From the NCBI GenBank assembly GCA_963457665.1, contig OY735219.1, positions 37,568,477 to 37,632,476 of the forward strand: 64,000 nucleotides of DNA. The letters are read 5' to 3'. Below are positions 1 to 59,927 of the stretch, in pieces. Below the pieces are notes generated by a model, which was given only the letters and a program-made list of their open reading frames with translations, was not told the origin of the DNA and searched no databases. Each line of letters begins with the position of its first letter. The first letter of the stretch is position 1. This stretch comes from Thysanoteuthis rhombus (lineage: Eukaryota > Mollusca > Cephalopoda > Oegopsida > Thysanoteuthidae). Both the position numbers and the translations under genes were made by a program.

Positions 1-1215
1 CAGTCAAAGAGGTCTTGGGTACACTCCTTGGCAGACCTGCACAGGTCACCTTTTAAAAATAGCACAAGCCTCATTATGTTTAAAAAAATAAATGTTGTTG
101 AATAAATTGTTGTAAAACCTTTTTTTTTTGCTTATCCTTGCCTTCAATTCTTACCCTGGTGGTGACAATATAAACTGGGTCTCATTGGGTGGCACTAATC
201 TTCACTTTACTTATATTGAATGGTACTGATTTCTACTAGGGGGCCTTTAATTTATCCACTAAATCTTATAGGATTTCTCTCGTTAATAGTATGTGAAAAA
301 CAGAGAAAAATAAAATGTCTCTATCAGTTATTTTCACTTTGATCAATTAAAAATGACTAAGTATATTTGCGTATTCAAGATGTAAGAAGTTTTCAAGTAA
401 ATTTTAAGAGTTAGAATAGATGAAAATGCAAAAATCATCCATTCGATAAAAAATAAAACATAAAAATAGAAATGATGAACAACTTGAATAAAAATGGTCG
501 TGTTGTCTTTGGAACTTCTACGGTTTAAATGCACAAAAAATGCTATTGAGCATGTAAAAAAAAGGATTCTTAAAAAGCAGAAAATCCAAGTACTCAATTT
601 CATACACATGTTTGTGCAATTATTATATGTATGGGTGTATGACACTTTCAGTTTGTACCTCAATATCTTGTAAGCACACACAGAGACACAAGCGTAAATG
701 CACACACACACATACATATGTATGCACCAGTGCACAGACACACACACACACACACAGCATGAGGTTTGTTGCAGTAGATTCTCACGGACTTATAAGCATG
801 TCATGTCTGCATGAATTTTGTTGACATCATTTACTCTCTCACTAATCCCATTTGCACACACGCACTCACACAGCTGAATATCAATTTCACGTGTTTGTAG
901 CGACAACAGATCCATAATTCGAAATATAAGCGTTCTAACTAGATTTATAATTATTTTAATCCATCTCCTGTTCCGGCCTATGTCAGTTTGCAACTATCTA
1001 TCTTTGTTTTTATCAATCTATCTATTTTATTCTCTCCATATCTATCTATCTTATTCTCTTCATATCTATCTAACTACCTATCCTAGTCTGTTCATATCTA
1101 TCTAAGTCTGTTCATATCTATCATCTATCCATCTTTGTCTGTTCATATTTACCTTACTCTGTTCATATCTATCTATCTATCTATCTATCAATCTATCTAT
1201 CTATCTATCTATCTA
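1..1215. other. intergenic, no supported gene
   Basis: AT-rich sequence with a CA-rich stretch (about 677-757) and interrupted CTAT repeats from about 1015. The open frames on both strands here are low-complexity Cys/Val/His artefacts of CA/GT repeats. Confidence 0.6.
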
Positions 1216-1219
1216 TCTA
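1015..1219. repeat. interrupted (CTAT)n microsatellite
   Basis: Repeated CTAT/TATC units, separated by TCTGTTCATAT-like spacers that themselves recur several times, then a purer CTAT block at about 1165-1218. Confidence 0.9.
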
Positions 1220-1432
1220 CAGGCTTCCCCTGTTATAATGCGGTTCATTAAAGCACGGTTCACGTAAGAACGCGGGTGGCTGATAAACCCCAAAATATCA
1301 AGTTAGCTCCAAAATAGCTAGTTTTAGCTTCAAAATTGGCAAATTGAGTGCAGCTCGATTATAACGCAATGTTGGCGTGCTAGGATCCCAACAGCCGCGT
1401 TATAATGGGGGGGAGGGTTGTATTTATCTAAA
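1218..1432. mobile_element. Tc1/mariner-type MITE, copy 1 (TA-flanked)
   Basis: A 215-bp element with ends carrying GTTATAATGCGG and CCGCGTTATAATGG, flanked by TA on both sides. A diverged copy lies inverted at 9518-9722; both share CCCCAAAAT and AGCTCCAAA blocks internally. TA target duplications and a short non-coding palindrome suggest a non-autonomous Tc1/mariner derivative. Confidence 0.65.
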
Positions 1433-2249
1433 TCTTTCTATGTAGTCCGTTCATGCTAATCTATCTATTTCAGGCTGTTAATATTGATCTCGATGTGTTC
1501 AGCTAGCGCTCAATCAATCACTCCATCGCCGACTGTTAATTATTGAAAGATATCTATCTATCAATCTATTTATCCGTTTCACAACGAACAAGCCGATCAA
1601 ATTATAAATTTATGCGTCTCTCTTACAGGCAGAAATACTCATTTTTACGCGAACACGAATAATAAATTCATCATCGACCAATTTTCAAACGAAATTAAAC
1701 AAAAAAACGATTTATAACGAATAAAAGATTTTCCAAAAATCTAAGGAAAATTTGAAAAAAAAAAAAGAAGATCTACATATCGTTTAGAATTATACGATTT
1801 TCTAATTTAGTTTTTATTATTAAATATAGCCCAAATACTTCTGTTCAGAGAGAAATATATAACGTTAGTTTGAATCGTAATTTTTGGATTAAATGCAATC
1901 ACACAGTCTCTCACATTTTCTCTTTCTTTCGCTATCTTCGTCTCTTTCTGAAAACTTTAAAAACAATGACAAATCCGTAATTTGGGGGTTCAAACATCAG
2001 TTAATTGTCCGTAAAAATATTGATCTACTCCTTCAAAGATTAAAAAACAAATATTTTTTCATTCCCCCACTCCATCATTTGTTAAAAAAGAACATTAAAA
2101 AGATAATTGTTCAGTCGTCGCATTTTATCAACCGCTCTTCCTTCATCTAACTTCTTCTTCGGATCATATCATTAGATCAACAATATCAATCGATTAAAAC
2201 AGTAATATATTCTATTTATCAATTCGCTACTTGAAAAAAAAATCCCACG

Positions 2250-2253
<4 letters not shown>

Positions 2254-2322
<69 letters not shown>
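2254..2322. repeat. (TA)n microsatellite
   Basis: About 34 uninterrupted TA units. Confidence 0.97.
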
Positions 2323-2323
<1 letters not shown>

Positions 2324-2405
2324 CTTGATTTTTTAAAAAAATTTCAAATTTGAAAAGTCGACAATTGAGTGATGGTCTAGTCAGTGCAGTGAGGGTTAAG
2401 TTTAT

Positions 2406-2700
2406 TTACCTTTACCAACGAAGTTGGAAGAGGTATTCATTTGTGTCTTTCCGTCTGCCTGTCTGTCTGTTCACACAATATCTTTAGAAGTTCTCAATAA
2501 AATTCAATAATATTCAGTCGAAGGGTAGGAAGAAGCCATATGGGCTTAGGAGGAAATTCGGGCGAATGGATTAAATTTGGGGGCGGATTCAATATTTTTA
2601 TACAGTTACCTCACCAGCATTGTAGCTTTATATGAAATGATTCAGTTTTTTTGTGACAATGGCATTGGCAGAGGTGTGCACTCTCTGAGTGCTTCCTAGT
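2406..2700 (+). repeat. dispersed element with GACGAAGTTGG-type head, copy 1
   Basis: Begins CCAACGAAGTTGGAAGAGG, runs through TGTCTGTCTGTTCACAC and a TCTCAATAAAATTCAAT block, and ends GGCATTGGCAGAGGTGTGCA..TGAGTGC. A second copy is at 6232-6651 in the same order. No coding capacity; a SINE- or MITE-like dispersed family. Confidence 0.75.
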
Positions 2701-2839
2701 CGTAAAGGTGCCAATGTCTGTCTGGTTAATTCTCCTTCTTGGTAATTTCTATTTTTTTTCTCGCTCAGTGTTTTCGGGAAAGAGACAACAATCTCCTCTT
2801 ACTTTTGTTCTTGAATACTCTCTTTCTTTCTTTCTTAAA

Positions 2840-2960
2840 TGCAATTATATCCCCGTCTCTCTCTCTCTCTCTCTCTGTTTGTTTCTCTCTCTGTTTATTT
2901 CTGTTTCTCTCTCTGTCTGTTTCTCTGTCTTTCTCTGTCTCTGTCTCTCTCTTGCGTACT
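2840..2960 (+). repeat. CT/TG-rich low-complexity tract
   Basis: (CT)n and TCTGTT/TCTCTG runs. The open frames across it (Ser/Leu/Phe-rich) are artefacts of the repeat. Confidence 0.9.
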
Positions 2961-3614
2961 CATCTGTTTTTAAAAATCTTCATCTGGGCTCATTTCTTTC
3001 CTTCTTTCTTTCATTCAATTATATCGCATCATCTCAGAGCGTGAACAACAATCTTCTCTTCTTCAAATCGTACTCTTCTTTTTTCCCTCTTCATCTTATT
3101 TCTTTTCTTCTTTCTTTGATTCGATTATCTTCTCTCTCTCTCTCTTATTCTCTTCTTTTCCCTCATTCTCTTCCCTCCTTCATCCCATCACCGCATCATC
3201 CTCTTCACAAGCAAGAATTCACATTGAAAGTCGATTACAATATTGTCTGTTCCATCATCATTATTATTCACAACATGCCATCAGCACAAGAGAAGAATAA
3301 AATTCGCCAACCGTGAAAGAAGGAGAAAAGGAAGGAAAAAGACGAATAGTGTTTTTTTCACTGGGACTCATATGTGAACAATAAACTTTTAAAGTGGCAT
3401 CATCATCATTTTTTTTTCTTGACGTAGATTTTTGAGAGCATAGAAATCATACACGGCATTTTTATATTATTATATGGAAACTCGCTATTATTAGAAAGAA
3501 AGAATGTTTGTTTACATACTCAAGTGACTAGTTGTGGACTGTACCTAAGACAAGTTGTTCGCAAGAAAAAATCTTAAAAATTGAAAGAATCTATTTCTTT
3601 AATTATTTTCTTTT

Positions 3615-3858
3615 CTATCTATCTATCTATCTATATCTATATTTATATCTATATCTATCTATCTATCTATATCTATATTTATATCTATATCTATCTATCT
3701 ATCTATATCTATATTTATATCTATATCTATCTATCTATCTATATCTATATTTATATCTATATCTATCTATCTATCTATATCTATATTTATATCTATATCT
3801 ATCTATCTATCTATATCTATATTTATATCTATATCTATCTATCTATCTATCTATATCT

Positions 3859-3866
<8 letters not shown>
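3615..3866. repeat. 36-bp minisatellite, about 7 copies
   Basis: The marker TTT recurs at 3642, 3678, 3714, 3750, 3786, 3822 and 3862, so the unit is 36 bp, with one 4-bp (CTAT) expansion in the last copy. Each unit is itself built from CTAT and ATATTT pieces. Because 36 is divisible by three, it creates false Tyr/Leu/Ser/Ile ORFs in all frames. Confidence 0.97.

Positions 3867-3937
<71 letters not shown>
3866..3937. repeat. (CT)n then (AT)n microsatellite
   Basis: About 20 CT units directly followed by about 15 AT units, adjoining the 36-bp minisatellite. Confidence 0.97.
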
Positions 3938-3940
<3 letters not shown>

Positions 3941-3966
3941 AAAGAATGTCGAAATAAAGTTTTTTG

Positions 3967-5330
3967 AAGGCAAAATGAATCTATGCGTCTATGCATCCGT
4001 AGCAGAAATCGCCAATAGTTAGAAACAGCATGAGTACCTCTGGCAAAAGATTGTCCAAAAATATTGTCTGCGTTAGTTTTTTTAAAAAATGATTTGTATT
4101 TTGTTTTATATCAAGAGAAAGGGAAAGCGTGAATAATGTTATAAATTTAGGAATGTTCACAATATGAAGCGCGGTAATTTTTTTTTTACCTCCTAAATCC
4201 ATCCATGGTTCTAGTTTCTATCATTTCACGCTGTCTTCCATCACACAATTATTATCGTTGTGGTCACATAATGGGGGATCGATTTTGATTGATATGCGAT
4301 GCAAAATTCATTCATTGATCCTCCCCCCTCTTTCTCTCCAATTGTTACATTCGATCACTCGCTCGCTTGGTAATTATTTTTACGATGCTTCATATCGCGG
4401 AAATAATTTGGTTAGAATTTCTTTACTGAATTAAAATAGATTAACAAACGCTATGACAAATTAAAAAACGAACAAACATACGAGACAATTCGATAATAGG
4501 AGTCATCAACTAGATCTAAGACATAGTAGAAGAGATAATGATAAAGGTAGGAGTTACTAAGATCACATTGATTGATTGAATAAGTTGTCAATAATTCGTC
4601 AATAATACTCTCCGTGCAAAAAACAAAACAAACCCCCGAGCATATCGTCATCCATGTCATGAATGTTCTTATTAAAATTTAGCACTATATTGTTTGCATG
4701 TAACTTGGAAGAGACAGTGTTGTGAAATATTTCATGATACGACTTAGCGATGGTGGTCCCGATTGGAAGTCACGTCACGTCAACAGAAACTCGATTTGTC
4801 GAAAAATGTATGAAGCGAAGCAGTAATGATATGATTTAATGTATCAACTCCTGTTTTTCTCTCATTAATCCTCTTATTTATTGTTTTTATTTTTGTACCA
4901 TTTTTAACATCGAGTGTGCGCAGGTGTGAAATATTCGCACTCACAACTGCTACGTGACGTCAGTAGAATTTCAGTCGCCAAGTTGGACCAACATAGTAAA
5001 AGCAGGTAAATATGGTCCGATGGCATCTTGATGAAGAGAGCAACCTTGCCCATCTTTTTTTTAATTTTTCATTAGGATTCACCAAATATCCGTCCGTATG
5101 TACTCGCCTACCGCAAAAACCACGCATCATAAACCAATGAAATTTTCTGTGTGTATCAATCTGACCCTGGGTAAAGTTTTAGCTAATTAGTTTTCGTCAA
5201 AATATGCTTTCAGGGAGTTACTCGATTAACAATAACAATTCATACAGAAATAGACTCATTTGTGTGTCCATGATGTAAAATATTATGTTGACGCTGCCAA
5301 CGTCTGCAAGCGTGTGTGTGTGTTAGAAAA
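3967..5330. other. intergenic, nothing supported beyond one repeat end
   Basis: Unique-looking AT-rich sequence. Only the short repeat copy near 4906-4942 and GT/AG simple repeats around 5310-5356 stand out. Confidence 0.5.
4906..4942 (+). repeat. AACATCGAGTG repeat, partial copy
   Basis: AACATCGAGTG.GCG..GGTGTGAAA matches the ends found at 6971-7014, 8730-8774 (inverted) and 9436-9481. Probably a lone end of the same inverted-repeat element. Confidence 0.45.
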
Positions 5331-5357
5331 AAAAGGAGAGAGAGAGAGAGAGAGAGA
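5331..5357 (+). repeat. (GA)n microsatellite
   Basis: About 12 GA units after an A-rich run. Confidence 0.95.
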
Positions 5358-5429
5358 CAATAGTTACACAATTGGATACATGTAAACAAGTGCGTATTTT
5401 GTAAAGCAAGTGAAAGGCCACTTTCATAG

Positions 5430-5900
5430 TCTTTTTTAATCAGTGCCCACGTATTTTTTCACGATATTTTTTTTTGCATCACGTGTGTGTGTGCGTATGT
5501 GTGTTTACCTAGAAACATTTCAACATTCCATCCAACATCAGCCCAATCTTTTTCTAAAATTAGCCCCCTTTTTTTCACAATTAGCCCATCTTTTTAACGT
5601 TAATCTGTATTTCGAACTTTTGCTCCCCCAAAGACCCCTTTTAATATTACTCCCCTTTTAAAGACCTCCTCTTTTGGACTGTAGGCCTCCCTTTTTTTCA
5701 ACATTATACTCTTTTTTCTTGGACATCAGTTCCACTTTTCAAACATTAACGCTACCTTTAATTTCGGCCCCCATGCTCCCTTTCAACATTAACCTCTTTC
5801 TTTCACTTAAACCCCCACTTCTTACATTAGCCATCCAATTTTCAACGTTAGTACGCCCTTTTTTTCTAACAGAGTAAATCACCTTTTTTTTAGAATAGGA
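5430..5900 (+). repeat. degenerate pyrimidine-rich array of CCCTTTTTAACATTA-like units
   Basis: Loosely periodic phrases such as TTTCAACATTAACC, TTTTTCTAACATTAGCC and CCCCTTTTT recur roughly every 20-40 bases. It is strongly C/T-biased on the + strand and not coding. Confidence 0.5.
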
Positions 5901-6231
5901 AAAAAAATCACATTAAAAAACGCAGCAATAAGTAAGAAGAAAGAATAAGAAAGGATTAATTGCTGCCGAAAGACTTGAAAAGAAAAAGTATGAAAAATAC
6001 ATAACTCTTTCTCCTCTTCTTCATATTCCATGTTCCTGTTGCTTTCTTAACCACGCTTCTCACTCGCCTGATAAATGCACATGCTTTTTCTCTCAGTCAT
6101 TATTACCACAAACTCAACAACCCAGTCTTTTTGATGTTCCCACCGAACATCGCCGCCTTTCATTCATGTACCCATATCTTCTTATTCCTATTACTTATTT
6201 CCCTCTCTTTTTAGAAACACACATCTCTTTG

Positions 6232-6651
6232 TTACCCCTGCCGACGAAGTTGGAGAAGAGAGGCATATGTAATAATACCCAGTGTCTGTCCGACCTTCCG
6301 ACCGTCTGTTCAAACACGATATCTCCCCCCAAGTTCTGAATAGATTTCAGTTAAATCTTGTGGAAGGGTGGGCCATGGGCTTGGAAGACGTGATTAAATT
6401 TCTCGACGGATCTATACTTCGCCTACGTCGTACGTAATAAAATATCCGCGCTACACAATATTTCTCAAAGTTCTCAATGAATTTCAATTTTTGTTTTGTG
6501 GAAAAGAGGGCAATGGGTAACTGAAAAACAAATTCTATTTTCGGGCGGATATAAGCACAGTTACTTCCTCAACATCGTAGCTATGTCCCCACTGCAGTGT
6601 TTGAAAATAGCGTTGGCGGAGGTATGCGCTCTCCGGGTGCTTTCTTTCTAG
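6232..6651 (+). repeat. dispersed element with GACGAAGTTGG-type head, copy 2
   Basis: Begins GCCGACGAAGTTGGAGAAGAGG and ends GCGTTGGCGGAGGTATGCGC..GGGTGC, with the same internal blocks as 2406-2700 but about 120 bp longer because the middle block (TTCTCAATGAATTTCAAT) appears twice. Confidence 0.75.
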
Positions 6652-6970
6652 TTTAAACCTTTACTTTCTCTTTTTTTCTCTTTCAGTTGTGCAACATTTC
6701 AACTTGCATGAACATTTCCCTTTCTTATGCGGCTTTTGTCATCGTGTGCCATGAATATATCTATTTCTTTTCTCAGCATTTCCCAAGTTTAGAAAACCCT
6801 CCCTTTTTTCGAACGATTTACCCCCCCCCCGTTCTTCCTTCCTCGTCTTTTATTAGAAGCTGTCAACCAAAACTGTCCTAGGATTTCTTCAGTTTTTTAG
6901 TGGGTCTGTCTGGCTGGTTGTCCATGTGTCACGCATTCAGCTCGCATTCAATGTATTTTCCCTTGGTGTG

Positions 6971-7014
6971 TTGTTGGTAACATCGAGTGAGCGAGGGCGT
7001 GAAACTTGACGATT
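6971..7014 (+). repeat. AACATCGAGTGAGCGAGGGC repeat, lone end
   Basis: Near-identical, in opposite orientation, to 8730-8774 over about 40 bp (CGAGTGAGCGAGGGCGTGAA core). Confidence 0.75.
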
Positions 7015-7802
7015 TATAAGCTAGAGGACTCAAAAAATCATATATGTCTTATGTCTGGAAAAAAAAAGAAACAGTCCCCCCCCCCTGTGTTAAGGGGTAA
7101 TTAACCATTTAAGTTTATGCAAAATTGGACCCTTAGTTTGTGTCTGCCAACATTCACGCTTGTTTTTTTTTTCTTCAAATTCGGACGAGGCGAGAGAAAT
7201 AACTGCATTGATCATCCCACTTTCTATTTTTTCAATTGATCACTCCCAACACAGCATGCTGCCCAAAAGACGCTGTTCACGTGACGGTTTCTATTGAGTG
7301 ACTAACCATACTCGTATTTGAAAGAAAAAAAAATTCCCATTTTCACACTTCACTTCACCTAATTTAACTCCCTCCGTCCTTTATTTTCGCTCTCTTCCTT
7401 TTCTCTCTGCTTCGACAGACACTTTTTTTCCAGTTCTTCTCCCGTTACATTTCATTAATTTACTCCACTTCTTCCAAGTTCTTTATCTATCAGAAATTCC
7501 TCTCGCGCATCTCTCTTTCATCTCCGCTTCCCCGCTCTTCATCCAACTCCCTTTGAATCAGAAACAGATACACCCACTCTTTTTACATACCTATTTATTC
7601 TCTCTCCTTACCCTACTCTTTTCAACTCTCTTTCAAATTAGCTACTTCATCAATCTTGTTTCTCTGGCCTCAACGGAAGAATCGAAATGCCTAGATACAC
7701 CTGAATTTAAAGATGGAAAGCTTGCAAAAAATATCGGATTATTAAAAGTCAAATAATAAATTGAATGTTTTTTTAAAAGAATTCTTTTTTTTTACTGCAA
7801 CT

Positions 7803-7808
<6 letters not shown>

Positions 7809-7851
<43 letters not shown>
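7809..7851. repeat. (CT)n microsatellite
   Basis: About 21 uninterrupted CT units. Confidence 0.97.
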
Positions 7852-7855
<4 letters not shown>

Positions 7856-7960
7856 TCGCTAAGTCGTAAGTTCGATCCCCACAAGGTGCCCCATGCTCGT
7901 GGCCTTGTGCCAAAACGAAGCTGAGCTTTGTAAATAACTTACCATCTCTTAATATATTTC
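7852..7960 (+). mobile_element. SINE-like fragment with B box
   Basis: GTAAGTTCGATCCCC matches a tRNA-type pol III B box (GTTCGATCC). It is followed by a short unique body and adjoins a CT microsatellite. No clear A box, so it is truncated or diverged. Confidence 0.45.
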
Positions 7961-8181
7961 TCCCTGTATCTCTACTCTATCTTATTGATTATTTTATTCA
8001 TTTATTGTTCTCTCACTCTAAATTGCTTCAATTTATCAATCCGTAATTTCACATATTATTCCCACTTCATCGGTGTGCGTTCTTTTTTTTAACTCGCCTT
8101 ATTTGTCTCCATTTTAGCCGTTTTTTAGCACTGATTGCCATCACTGGCTGACATACCGAATTATGAGTTACGTTCCGTACA

Positions 8182-8494
8182 CAGTATTGCCAATTTAGTT
8201 GTTTTCCATCAAAATTTAGATGTTTTGGGTTGCATCTAGGTGTCAAAAATTGGTATTCGGATGATTTTTATAAAATAAGTAATATTTTGATTTATTTCAT
8301 TGTATAAAATGAGTAATAATCTAATGGAATAAATGTTGATGATTAAAAGCACTTTCAATTTATTGATTATACGGAATATATTTAAAAGATTTTAGATAAA
8401 TATTTGGAGAATCTAATTGTTTTGGGTGTAATGAGATGTTTTTTTTTCATCCATTTTTAGATGTAAACTTGAAAATAAAATCGGCAACACACTG
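8182..8494. mobile_element. hAT-like non-autonomous element
   Basis: Left end CAGTATTGCCAATTTAG and right end (reverse) CAGTGTGTTGCCGATTTTA are inverted partners; ATCTAAAA/TTTTAGAT blocks inside are also inverted. CAGTG..GCC ends are typical of hAT MITEs. No clear 8-bp target duplication seen. Confidence 0.5.
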
Positions 8495-8729
8495 CAGCCT
8501 GGCTAGATCTTCACACAAGGCAAGGACTAGCGCATATATGGTCTGACTTTCAGGTTTGCTTCATCCCTTGTGTGTCACTTCTCCTTTCCCCCAATAAACC
8601 TTTTACGGTAGCATTTGTCTCCTATTTTCGGAGGCTAAGCACTTTTTCTTTCATCTTCGATTTGCTTTACTCGCTTTCCTTAATAACCTTCAAATTCATA
8701 ACACAATGTCGGGAAGCTTTAAAGATTGT

Positions 8730-9481
8730 AAATCGTCAAGTTTCACGCCCTCGCTCACCCGATGTTATCAACATTGCACTCAGAAAACAGAGGAAAATAC
8801 ATGAAGTGGTAATTCTTGCTCATTCGGTACTAAAATAGATTGGCATAAAGATAATAAAAAGTTATCTTCCTTGATGGCTAAAAAATGGCCAGATTTTTCA
8901 ATTTCCTGCAAACTTTATTGCTAAAAATGTTGAGTACGCGCAAAAATTCATACATAGGCATCTAAATTGTTAAGTGCCTTATTAATTGATTGAAATAAAC
9001 TTTGCTGCCTTGAAATTGAATAATATTGTACACTTTACCATATTTTCCCATCTTAGAAATACGAAATATTTATCTAAAACTTGTGCTTCAAACTTATTAA
9101 CGGAATAATAAATGACTACGTTTAAATCTTATTTTGATAAATATGTCATTTAAAGATCATCTAGCGTACTTGACATTTCAACAATTCATTTTTAATGTTA
9201 GTGGTAATATCTGATTAATAATTTCTGTAATCATACTTTTTGGAGCCTTTGTATGAATTTTCGACTTGAGCACACTTGGCATTTTTAGCTATGATAAGAA
9301 AAAAATCTAGCCAGTTTTAGCCATCAAGGGAGATAACTTTATCAATCTTGATTCTAGTCTTTTTTTTAGCAAGGATAATCCATAAAACAAAGTTATTGTT
9401 ATAGCTTTAAATAAATTGAATTGTTTTTATTTGTGTGTTGTTTTTAATATCAAGTGAGCTAGGGTGTGAAACTCAACGATT
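8730..9481. mobile_element. fold-back inverted-repeat element (752 bp)
   Basis: Outer inverted ends: 8730-8774 (TCGTCAAGTTTCACGCCC) and 9436-9481 (GGTGTGAAACTCAACGA). Inner inverted arms: 8833-8900 and 9297-9357, sharing CCTTGATGGCTAAAA and GTTATCT.CCTTGATGG. No transposase ORF. The AAGGGAGATAAC core in the inner arm is a widespread MITE-like motif in molluscs (family knowledge). Confidence 0.65.
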
Positions 9482-9517
9482 GGGACCAGCTTCCCTACAT
9501 TGAACCTAATTCTTCAT

Positions 9518-9722
9518 TAGAGGCGTCCCTCGTTATAACATGCGTGCGTGGTCCAAGAAAGCTAACCACGTTATAACCAAACCACGATCAATTGAGCTAT
9601 TTGGAACTATATTTAACTACTTTGGAGCTAAATATAGCTATTTGGGGAACTAGATTGATTTTGGGGTCCACTATCCACTCGCACTATAACGCGAACCGCG
9701 TTATAACTGTTGAAGGTCTGTA
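9518..9722. mobile_element. Tc1/mariner-type MITE, copy 2 (TA-flanked)
   Basis: Inverted, diverged copy of 1218-1432. Ends TCCCTCGTTATAAC and GTTATAACTGTTGAAGG, flanked by TA at both sides, with GAGCTATTTGGAAC/TTTGGAGCTAAATA blocks inside. Confidence 0.65.
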
Positions 9723-10760
9723 TTGGTCTCCCTGACTGTCTGTGTGTATCGATGACTTTTCCTCTTTTCAAATCGATCGATCTTGTTCATTTTTATCCTC
9801 CTTTGGTACCCGTTACCTCTTTTCTCTACATTTTGTCTCGTCTCTCAGCGATTAGACACCTTCCTACTCATTTAGTTTAGCTCGACTTAACACATTTTCC
9901 TGCTTCCCCCATTCATTTTCCCCTTGTCCAATTATTTCCTTTTCTAGCGTTGATTTTTTTCTCTTTTCCCCCTCATAAAAAGGGGCTAATCTTTCATTTC
10001 CTCTCCCCTCAGTAATACATTGTCTCTCCTCTATGTTGAAGCGACCAACTCTTTCTCTCACTCTCAATCACCTATCCCCCTCTCTGTAATTGACGTTCTT
10101 TCTCTTGATAACTTCAAGACTTATTCTCCTTAAATTTACTTCTTTTTCTCTGTCACTCTGTCATATCCCTTTCTGTTTCTCTTTAACTCTGACGACTTTT
10201 TCTCCTTTCTTGACTTACACTTTTCTATCACAAAACCGTTTTCATTCCTCCAATCCTTTTAGTAGCAAATAATTTTCTTTTTTGTTACTACTTCTCGTTC
10301 TTAACCCTTTCCTTCTCCCTTAACCTTCGACTTCCCACTCTGCTTACTCCAAAAGTCTCTTTCTTACTCTGTTCACCTCACTCACACATGTATCTCTCTC
10401 TAACTTGTCTCCATTTCTCTAGATAAACCAGAAACTCAAACCATAGCCTTCTCCCTGCCAGTATATCTTTCTTCTTTCTTTCTTTTTTTAAATCTGCTTT
10501 TATTCATATCGATGACTAAACTGTTTTAACTCCTTCCGTTCATCTTTTTTCTTTAATTCACCCACCCATTTTCTTATTTTGTGTATTGTCTCCCTGTCTA
10601 TCGCTCACTTCCTTCTTCATCCCCCCCCGTGCATATCGTTCACTCTGTCTTTTCCCCCCCACCCAGATGCACTCCCTAAATGCAGCTTATACTTTCTTTC
10701 TCTTTCTTCATTCACATCACGCCTCGCCTCCCGCTGTCGTCATGAAAACGACTGAAGTAC
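9723..10760 (+). other. pyrimidine-rich low-complexity region, no gene
   Basis: Over 1 kb strongly biased to C and T on the + strand, built of CTCTTTCTC-, CCCTTTTTC- and TTCATTC-like phrases without a fixed period. Short Ser/Leu/Phe-rich frames here are composition artefacts. Confidence 0.7.
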
Positions 10761-11479
10761 TCCGGCGATCATGACGACGATACAGATTTATTAAACGAGG
10801 GAAGGATTGAACTTATCAACCCAATTCATTTCTCTGTTTCGTTACAAATGTTTAGGGGGGTGGAAAAAAAGGACTGATATCAGAAGAGGAAAATTTTTTT
10901 TTTCTAGATATATTAAAAATAGTCTACAAAAAAAACAAAACAAAAAACGAACATGTTTCTTATTTCTTTCTTAGATAAAAACCAACGCTTAAAAATGTTA
11001 GTATCGATTGATTCGATTTTATTCAAAAAGAAAAAGACCGATATCATTGATGGCGATAAATTAGAGAGAATGTAAAATTCGTGTAGGATATGAACTGGTT
11101 ATACGCAAATGTTACTAAATTAATACTTCAAATTTTAATATTTTTTAATTCTATCGGTAATCTAAAACAATAACAAAATTAGTTTAAAAAAAAAGATACA
11201 GCAAAAAAAACGAAAAATAATATCAAATAAAAGGGAGGGAAAAGAAAGATAAGGAAGGCGATAAAAGACATTTGAAAAAGCGAAATGAAGTAAACGACAG
11301 CTATTTAACATCGGCGGCAATAATAACAACAAAAAATGAGCAAAAGTAAAGTAGAGCGTAAGAAAAATTGAAGCAATCATCAACAACAATAAACAAGATA
11401 TTTTATTCGTCCTTTTCGCTTTTCATTCCTTGCAGCAGCAAACACCATAACATGTTAAAGATACACATCTCTCTCCATT
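10761..11479. other. intergenic upstream of promoter
   Basis: AT-rich with A- and T-tracts. Nothing recognisable as gene or repeat. Confidence 0.5.

Positions 11480-59927
<48,448 letters not shown>

Noticed and set aside
343-753. 136-codon minus-strand frame
   Set aside because: Part of it is CA-repeat translation (Cys/Val); the rest has no recognisable domain.
2708-3316. 202-codon Ser/Leu/Phe-rich frame
   Set aside because: Lies over CT-rich low-complexity DNA with no splice or homology support.
3615-3866. Regularly spaced repeats suggesting a CRISPR array
   Set aside because: There are no unique spacers; the whole 36-bp unit repeats and the genome is eukaryotic.
3532-3967. Two overlapping Tyr/Leu/Ser/Ile-rich open frames of 128-141 codons
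   Set aside because: They are translations of the 36-bp CTAT-derived minisatellite; a period divisible by three keeps any frame open.
7852-7960. Possible tRNA gene at the GTTCGATCC box
   Set aside because: No A box at the right spacing and no cloverleaf or acceptor stem, so it is called SINE-like only.
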